Positions 59,747 through 64,000 of a stretch of DNA of 64,000 nucleotides are shown here, in pieces. The DNA is from Streptomyces sp. ACA25 (GTDB taxonomy: Bacteria > Actinomycetota > Actinomycetes > Streptomycetales > Streptomycetaceae). The notes below the pieces were generated by a model that was not told the DNA's origin, made no database searches, and was given only the letters and a program-made list of their open reading frames with translations. The first letter of the stretch is position 1, and the number at the start of each line of letters is the position of its first letter. The translations under genes and the position numbers were made by a program. The stretch spans positions 105,922-169,921 of the forward strand of contig NZ_JAQKPV010000012.1 of NCBI RefSeq assembly GCF_028200735.1. The letters run 5' to 3'.

Positions 59747-60112
59747 TCAGCCCTCGGGGGCGGGACGGGCCAGCAGCTTCCGGCCGAACTCGATCATCTT
59801 CTCCGCGTACTCCTCGGTCCAGCCGGCCCGGTCCGCGATCGCGGGGGTGGGCATCCGGTCGAAGCGGCCCGGATCGGCGAGCTGGGCCGCGGCCATCGCC
59901 TGGTACTCCACCGAGCGGTCGGCCGCGGCCTGGAAGGCCACCGCCAGCTCGGTTGCCCGGCCGAGCAGGTCCCGGGGGTCGGTGATCGACTCCAGGTCGA
60001 AGAACCTCTCGTCCTCCGGCCCGGCCGCCGGCGGTTCGAAGAACAGTGCCGCGGGCCGCCGGGGACGCGGGGGGTCGCCGCTGGGGCCGGGAGCAGCGCC
60101 GGACTGGGACAT
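59747..60112 (-). CDS. Conserved hypothetical protein
   Basis: A 121-residue soluble, acidic protein with a Pro-rich start (PGPSGDPPRPRRPAALFFEPP) and a helical remainder (DLLGRATELAVAFQAAADRS, YAEKMIEFGRKLLA). No family recognised. The ATG at 60112 is preferred; an ATG four codons earlier also fits. It lies between the primase-like and PAP2 genes on the same strand. Confidence 0.6.
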   Translation of the reverse strand: MSQSGAAPGPSGDPPRPRRPAALFFEPPAAGPEDERFFDLESITDPRDLLGRATELAVAFQAAADRSVEYQAMAAAQLADPGRFDRMPTPAIADRAGWTEEYAEKMIEFGRKLLARPAPEG

Positions 60113-60223
60113 CGCGGCTGCCACCTGCCTTCCTCGTCACACGTTCACCGGCCCGTGCACGGAGCCGGTCCTTTCAGCGGTCACCAGGCCGGTGAGCACC
60201 GGAGGCCGCCGCGTCCGCACGCG

Positions 60224-61138
60224 TCACCGGCGCTCCAGCGGTCCATTGTGCCGTGCCGGGCCAGGCCCGCGCTCCTCGCGCGGCCCGGATGCCGCCACGG
60301 CCGGCACCGCGGGTCCCCGCCCCGGGCCGGCCGCCGCGACCTCCGTGGGCCGGCTTCCCGCCCACGGGTCCGGCCGGCCCGCTCCGGCGGCGGCTCCGGC
60401 GAGGGCGTCCCTGGCCCGGTCCGCCAGCCGCATCGCCGGACGGGCCAGCAGCAGTCCGGCCGCCATGACGGCGACGCCCGCGACGGCATCCAGCAGGTAG
60501 TGGTTCGCGGTGCCCAGGACCACGATCACGGTCAGCAGCGGATAGCCCACCGCCAGGGCCCGCAGCAGGGTTGCCCGGGGAGCGAGGAGCCACAGCACCG
60601 CTCCGCACCACACCGCCCAGCCCACGTGCAGACTGGGCATCGCCGCGTACTGGTTCGTCAGGTCCCCCAGGCCGCTCGGCGCGCTCGCCGAGTCCGACCA
60701 CCACCCGTACGCGCTGTACTGGGCCAGACTGTCGACGAAACCGTGCCGGTCGGCCAGCAGCCGGGGCGGGGAGGTGGGCAGCAGCGTGAACCCCACCAGC
60801 CCGAGCAGGGTGGAGAGCATCAGCCACGTGCGCATCAGCCGGTAGTGGAACGGCCGGCGCCGGAACAGCCAGACGAGGACGGCCGGGGTCACCAGATAGT
60901 GCAGTGCCGCGTAGAAGAACGCGCAGGGTATGCCGAGCAGCGGGTACTCGGTGAACAGCCGGTTCAGCGGTTCCACGGCATTGAGCGAGAACGTCCGCTC
61001 CCAGCGGAGTATCGCCGTCCCGTTCTCCACCGCGGTTCCGACGTCACCGCGGGCCAGCAGCCGGGCACCGGCATAGGCGGCGTAGACGACGACCAGCAGG
61101 AGGAGTTCCGCCCACCAGCGGGGCCGGACTCGGGACAT
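60224..61138 (-). CDS. PAP2-family membrane phosphatase
   Basis: A 304-residue membrane protein with about six hydrophobic segments and PAP2 motifs: LPTSPPRLL, MPSLHVGWAVW and ANHYLLDAVAG (catalytic His). It resembles the inositol-phosphoryl transferase-like PAP2 proteins of actinobacteria and should act on a lipid phosphate. The last 60 residues are a disordered, Pro/Gly/Ala-rich tail. The ATG at 61138 has GGAGAGG upstream. Confidence 0.88.
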   Translation of the reverse strand: MSRVRPRWWAELLLLVVVYAAYAGARLLARGDVGTAVENGTAILRWERTFSLNAVEPLNRLFTEYPLLGIPCAFFYAALHYLVTPAVLVWLFRRRPFHYRLMRTWLMLSTLLGLVGFTLLPTSPPRLLADRHGFVDSLAQYSAYGWWSDSASAPSGLGDLTNQYAAMPSLHVGWAVWCGAVLWLLAPRATLLRALAVGYPLLTVIVVLGTANHYLLDAVAGVAVMAAGLLLARPAMRLADRARDALAGAAAGAGRPDPWAGSRPTEVAAAGPGRGPAVPAVAASGPREERGPGPARHNGPLERR

Positions 61139-61293
61139 GCGGGGCCTCTCCGGAGGTTCGGGTACGTCCGGCCGCCGGTGACCGGGCGGCGTCCCCACGC
61201 TACGAGGCCGGGTAGGAGTACAGACGCCCAGGTCAGCCCTCCGGGTTCCATCCGTGATGATGTACCGGGACGCACAGGCGACGGAGGAGCACC

Positions 61294-61902
61294 ATGACAG
61301 CGCGACGCATCCTGCTGGTCCGGCACGGCCGGACCGCCTGGTCGGTGACGGGACGGCACACGGGGCGGACCGACGTCCCGATGCTGGACGAGGGCCGGGT
61401 GGGCGCCAAGCTGCTCGGTGACCGGCTCCAGGGACTGCCGTGGAGCGGCCTGCCGGACGCTGAGGTCCGCACCAGCCCGCTGTCCCGGGCCCGCGAGACC
61501 TGCGAACTGGCCGGGTTCGGAGAGCGGGCGGAACCCTGGGACGCGTTGCTCGAATGGGATTACGGCCGGGACGAAGGGCTGACCCCCGCCGCTCTCCGGG
61601 AGCGGCACGGTGCCGACTGGACGATCTGGCGGGACGGCCCCGAAGGGGGCGAGCCGGTCGCCGCGCTCATGGCACGGGCCGACGAGATCATCGCGCATTC
61701 CCGGACGGCCGGGCGGGACCTGCTGCTCTTCGCCCACGGCCATCTCCTGCGGGCCCTGGCTGTCCGCTGGCTCGGCCTCGACCCGTCCTACGGGGCCCGC
61801 CTCCGGCTCGACCCGGCCTCGCTGTCGGTTCTGAGCTGGGCCTACGGCGAGCGGGCCCTGGAACGCTGGAACGACACCGGCCATCTGGACGCCGCCGACT
61901 GA
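61294..61902 (+). CDS. Histidine phosphatase family protein
   Basis: A 202-residue phosphoglycerate-mutase-like phosphatase: RHGRT motif at the start (LLVRHGRTAWSVTGR), SPLSRARETCELAGF, and the second His in LLFAHGHLLRALAVRWLG. The substrate cannot be predicted. It is divergent from PAP2 with GGAGGAG before the ATG, and convergent with the XRE regulator. Confidence 0.9.
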   Translation: MTARRILLVRHGRTAWSVTGRHTGRTDVPMLDEGRVGAKLLGDRLQGLPWSGLPDAEVRTSPLSRARETCELAGFGERAEPWDALLEWDYGRDEGLTPAALRERHGADWTIWRDGPEGGEPVAALMARADEIIAHSRTAGRDLLLFAHGHLLRALAVRWLGLDPSYGARLRLDPASLSVLSWAYGERALERWNDTGHLDAAD

Positions 61903-61974
61903 CCGGACGCACCACCGGCCGACGGGTTCCCCTCCCGGAGCCCGCGGACGGTGGAGCGGGCCGTGGACCGGGCA

Positions 61975-63396
61975 TCAATCCAAAGGCTGCTGCCGAAACT
62001 GTCGCACGGTCCGCTGCCGGGCCCGGAAGGCCGCCACCACGGGGTGCGCACGGCACGCCCGCAACCCGTGCGCGGTGCTCGCCAGCATCGCCGTGATCCG
62101 GGTCGAACGGACCTGCTCGAGCAGACCGAGGGCCCGCAGCCCCACCTCGGCCGCCTCCTCCGGCTCACCCAGGTGCGTCAGGTCACCGGCGAGCTCGGCG
62201 GCGAACAGCGCCGTGTTCCGGACGAAGTGCGGGCTCTGCAGGGCCACCGCCTCCCGGGCGCACGCCGCCGCCCGGGACCAGTCACCCAGCGCCGACCAGC
62301 ACTGCGACTCCAGGCCCGCGAGCTCGGCGTCCCCGAAGAACGACATCCATTCCGGGTCGTCCGTCGAAGCTCCCCTCGCGTACAGCGCCTCAGCCCGGGC
62401 CAGCGCCGCCTCGCAGCCGCCGCGGTCACCGAGCCCGGCCCAGCCTCCCGCCTCCCGCAGCGCCAGCAGGGCCCGCAGCCGGTGCGAGGGAACCTGCCGG
62501 GCGGCCTGCTGCCCGGCCTGGGCCGCACGGACAGCCTCCCGGGGGCGCCCGGCGTCACGGGCCAGGAAGGAGGTGTTGCAGAAGGCGTGCGCCTCCAGCG
62601 CGGCATCGCGGCCCATCCGGGCAGTGGCCAGCGCCTCCGCATAGTGCGACCGGGCGTCCTGATAGCGCCCCGAGTCGTGCGCGAGCCAGCCCACGGAGAG
62701 GGCCAGCTCCCCGGCCCCGGAGTGCAGCCGGTCGCTGACGGACTGCCGCCGGGCGCCCGCGTCGAGCAGCTCGTAGGCGACCCGCAGCTTCTCCCCGGCC
62801 CGCAGGTAGAGCCCGTCCGCCCCGAGCCGGTCGTCGAGCAGCCTGATGTCCCGGACCGCCTTCTCCACTGCACCTGCTTCCGGCTCGCCGGGCCGCGCCG
62901 GGGCGGCGGACGCGGTGGTGGTGCGGGCCACCGGCGGGCCCAGTGACGCGACGGCGACCGGGCCGCCGTACATGAATGCGCGACGCAGCACGTCGCTCTC
63001 CTCGTGGTGTTCGACAGTGGTCATGATGTCCTCGGCGGGCGGCATCCGCGCTGCCCTCCGCTCCCTCTCGTGCGTCGACACGGCCGGGGAGCGCGCCCCT
63101 CGTCCGCGCACCGTCTGCCGGGGCGCGAAGCCCAGGTCGACCAGCGTGCGGCCGGGGAACATATGGAGAAACACCCGCTCATAGGCGTAGTTCGGACAGC
63201 GGATCTCCCCTGCCTCGACCCGGCCGATGTAGCGGGCGTCGCACGACACCCGCTCGCCGATCTCCCGGGCGGACCGCCGCACGGCCGCGGCGAACTCCGC
63301 CGGTGACCGGCTGCCCCGCAACTCCCGGAAGACCCGGTTGGGTCCGGCCGGCCGCCGGCCGGCCGGACCCGGTGACGCGGAAGACGTCGACGTCAT
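61975..63396 (-). CDS. XRE-family regulator with TPR repeats
   Basis: A 473-residue protein with an N-terminal HTH (about 20-85: SPAEFAAAVRRSAREIGERV, YIGRVEAGEIRCP) and a long helical TPR-type region (about 180-440). This architecture is common in Streptomyces development and antibiotic control, often with a small divergent partner, as here at 63568. TPRs suggest control by a peptide or protein partner. The ATG at 63396 is the family-consistent start. Confidence 0.82.
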   Translation of the reverse strand: MTSTSSASPGPAGRRPAGPNRVFRELRGSRSPAEFAAAVRRSAREIGERVSCDARYIGRVEAGEIRCPNYAYERVFLHMFPGRTLVDLGFAPRQTVRGRGARSPAVSTHERERRAARMPPAEDIMTTVEHHEESDVLRRAFMYGGPVAVASLGPPVARTTTASAAPARPGEPEAGAVEKAVRDIRLLDDRLGADGLYLRAGEKLRVAYELLDAGARRQSVSDRLHSGAGELALSVGWLAHDSGRYQDARSHYAEALATARMGRDAALEAHAFCNTSFLARDAGRPREAVRAAQAGQQAARQVPSHRLRALLALREAGGWAGLGDRGGCEAALARAEALYARGASTDDPEWMSFFGDAELAGLESQCWSALGDWSRAAACAREAVALQSPHFVRNTALFAAELAGDLTHLGEPEEAAEVGLRALGLLEQVRSTRITAMLASTAHGLRACRAHPVVAAFRARQRTVRQFRQQPLD

Positions 63397-63513
63397 GGCG
63401 GGACGGTACCGGCTGCGCGCGCGCCGATACCCGGAATGTCCTGACCCAACGGACATCTTGCCCGTGATCTGCCATGAACTGCCATCCCTTGCGGCAGTCC
63501 CCGGGCGTAGCCC

Positions 63514-63543
63514 TTGACAGCACCGGCGCGTTGTACTGCATAC
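63514..63543 (+). promoter_or_regulatory. Housekeeping-type promoter
   Basis: A perfect -35 TTGACA at 63514-63519 and a -10-like GCATAC at 63538-63543 (18 bp spacing), 25 bases before the start of the last gene. Confidence 0.55.
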
Positions 63544-63567
63544 ACCGACAGCCGAGGAGGGGTCCCA

Positions 63568-63993
63568 ATGCCGGACACCGGGCACGTGCAGGCTACGGCC
63601 CACCGACGTGCCACCCGCAGCACGCCCGACCGCGGAATCACCGAGGTCCTCTGCGACCTGGTGACCGTACCGGCGAGGCAAGGCCTGGAAGCAGTCGACA
63701 TCCTGCGCCTGCGCACCGGCGTCGGGCCGGTGCTGCACGACGGGGAGGGTGACACCCTGGGATTCGTCGTGCCCCCGGGCACCGCGGAGGTCTGGGATCT
63801 TCCGGGCAGCTCCTGCGTCCCGGCCCGGCGCATCTCCTGCGGAGCGGGACGGCCCACGGCGACCGGCAGCGGCTGGCTCGTGCCGCCGGGCAGTGCCGTC
63901 ACCGGGGCGACCGCCCCGGGCGAGCTGTGCGCCGCACTGACGGAAGCGGCCCGCACCCTGGAGGCCGTGGACCGCTGCGCCCAGTCAACTTGA
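63568..63993 (+). CDS. Hypothetical protein divergent from the XRE regulator
   Basis: A 141-residue protein beginning at the ATG 63568 with GAGGAGGGG upstream. Visible are LVTVPARQGLEAVDILRLRT, EGDTLGFVVPPGTAEVWDLPG, and SGWLVPPGSAVTGATAPGEL. It resembles small Streptomyces proteins that sit opposite XRE-TPR regulators, but I cannot name a family or function. Three Cys are present. Confidence 0.6.
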   Translation: MPDTGHVQATAHRRATRSTPDRGITEVLCDLVTVPARQGLEAVDILRLRTGVGPVLHDGEGDTLGFVVPPGTAEVWDLPGSSCVPARRISCGAGRPTATGSGWLVPPGSAVTGATAPGELCAALTEAARTLEAVDRCAQST

Positions 63994-64000
63994 CCCGGCG

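Noticed and set aside
1..64000. CRISPR arrays, insertion sequences, integrases or replication origins
   Set aside because: No regularly spaced repeats, transposase, integrase or origin-type repeats were seen.

Overview
The window is uniformly high in GC, with Streptomyces-type gene layout: many 1 to 4 base start/stop overlaps, GTG starts and strong GGAGG ribosome sites. It fits a Streptomyces or close relative chromosome. No phage, insertion sequence or CRISPR array was seen.

Layout. (1) About 1-2.7 kb looks like ordinary genome: cobalamin-riboswitch-controlled cbtBA, a protein isoaspartate methyltransferase-like gene and a small monooxygenase-fold protein. (2) About 2.7-46.0 kb is one large biosynthetic gene cluster for a reduced aromatic (type II) polyketide with unusual additions. 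(3) Two identical tRNA-Lys(CUU) genes at 46.1 and 59.0 kb bracket an importer of the ectoine (Ehu) type, an amidase, a hydroxyacid dehydrogenase, two EutA/maleate-isomerase-like proteins, a GGDEF-EAL protein and a secreted metalloprotease. (4) 59-64 kb again looks like ordinary genome: a primase-polymerase-like protein, PAP2, histidine phosphatase, and an XRE-TPR regulator with a divergent partner.

The cluster. KS-alpha, chain length factor, ACP and an AT homologue (41.9-46.0 kb) form the polyketide synthase. An ActIII-type ketoreductase, a didomain aromatase/cyclase and an ActIV-like metallo-beta-lactamase cyclase shape the first rings. An ActVA-ORF5/ActVB-like monooxygenase and flavin reductase, P450/ferredoxin/reductase, 2OG-Fe oxygenase, epoxide hydrolase, SRPBCC, SnoaL-like and ABM proteins tailor it. 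DrrAB exports it. Two acyl-supply modules stand out. One has a lysine-cyclodeaminase-like enzyme, an MbtH-A-PCP protein with a pipecolate/proline-like specificity code, a DpsC-like KASIII and a serine-less alpha/beta hydrolase. The other has a citramalate-synthase-like enzyme, FAAL, acyl-CoA dehydrogenase, an ACP fused to an AT without its serine, and a second DpsC-like KASIII. I infer a non-acetate-primed anthraquinone or pyran-type product carrying a pipecolate-derived unit. I do not recognise a known compound.

Regulation is readable in the DNA. A SARP gene lies at 40.7 kb. Fourteen intergenic sites share one geometry: TCGA-like heptads every 11 bp, then exactly 8 bp, then a hexamer with A at position 2 and T at position 6. 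They precede nearly every operon of the cluster. The exception is an operon with a possible RiPP precursor, a fused E1-like/YcaO cyclodehydratase, a histidine kinase and a response regulator, which sits inside the cluster and has no such box.
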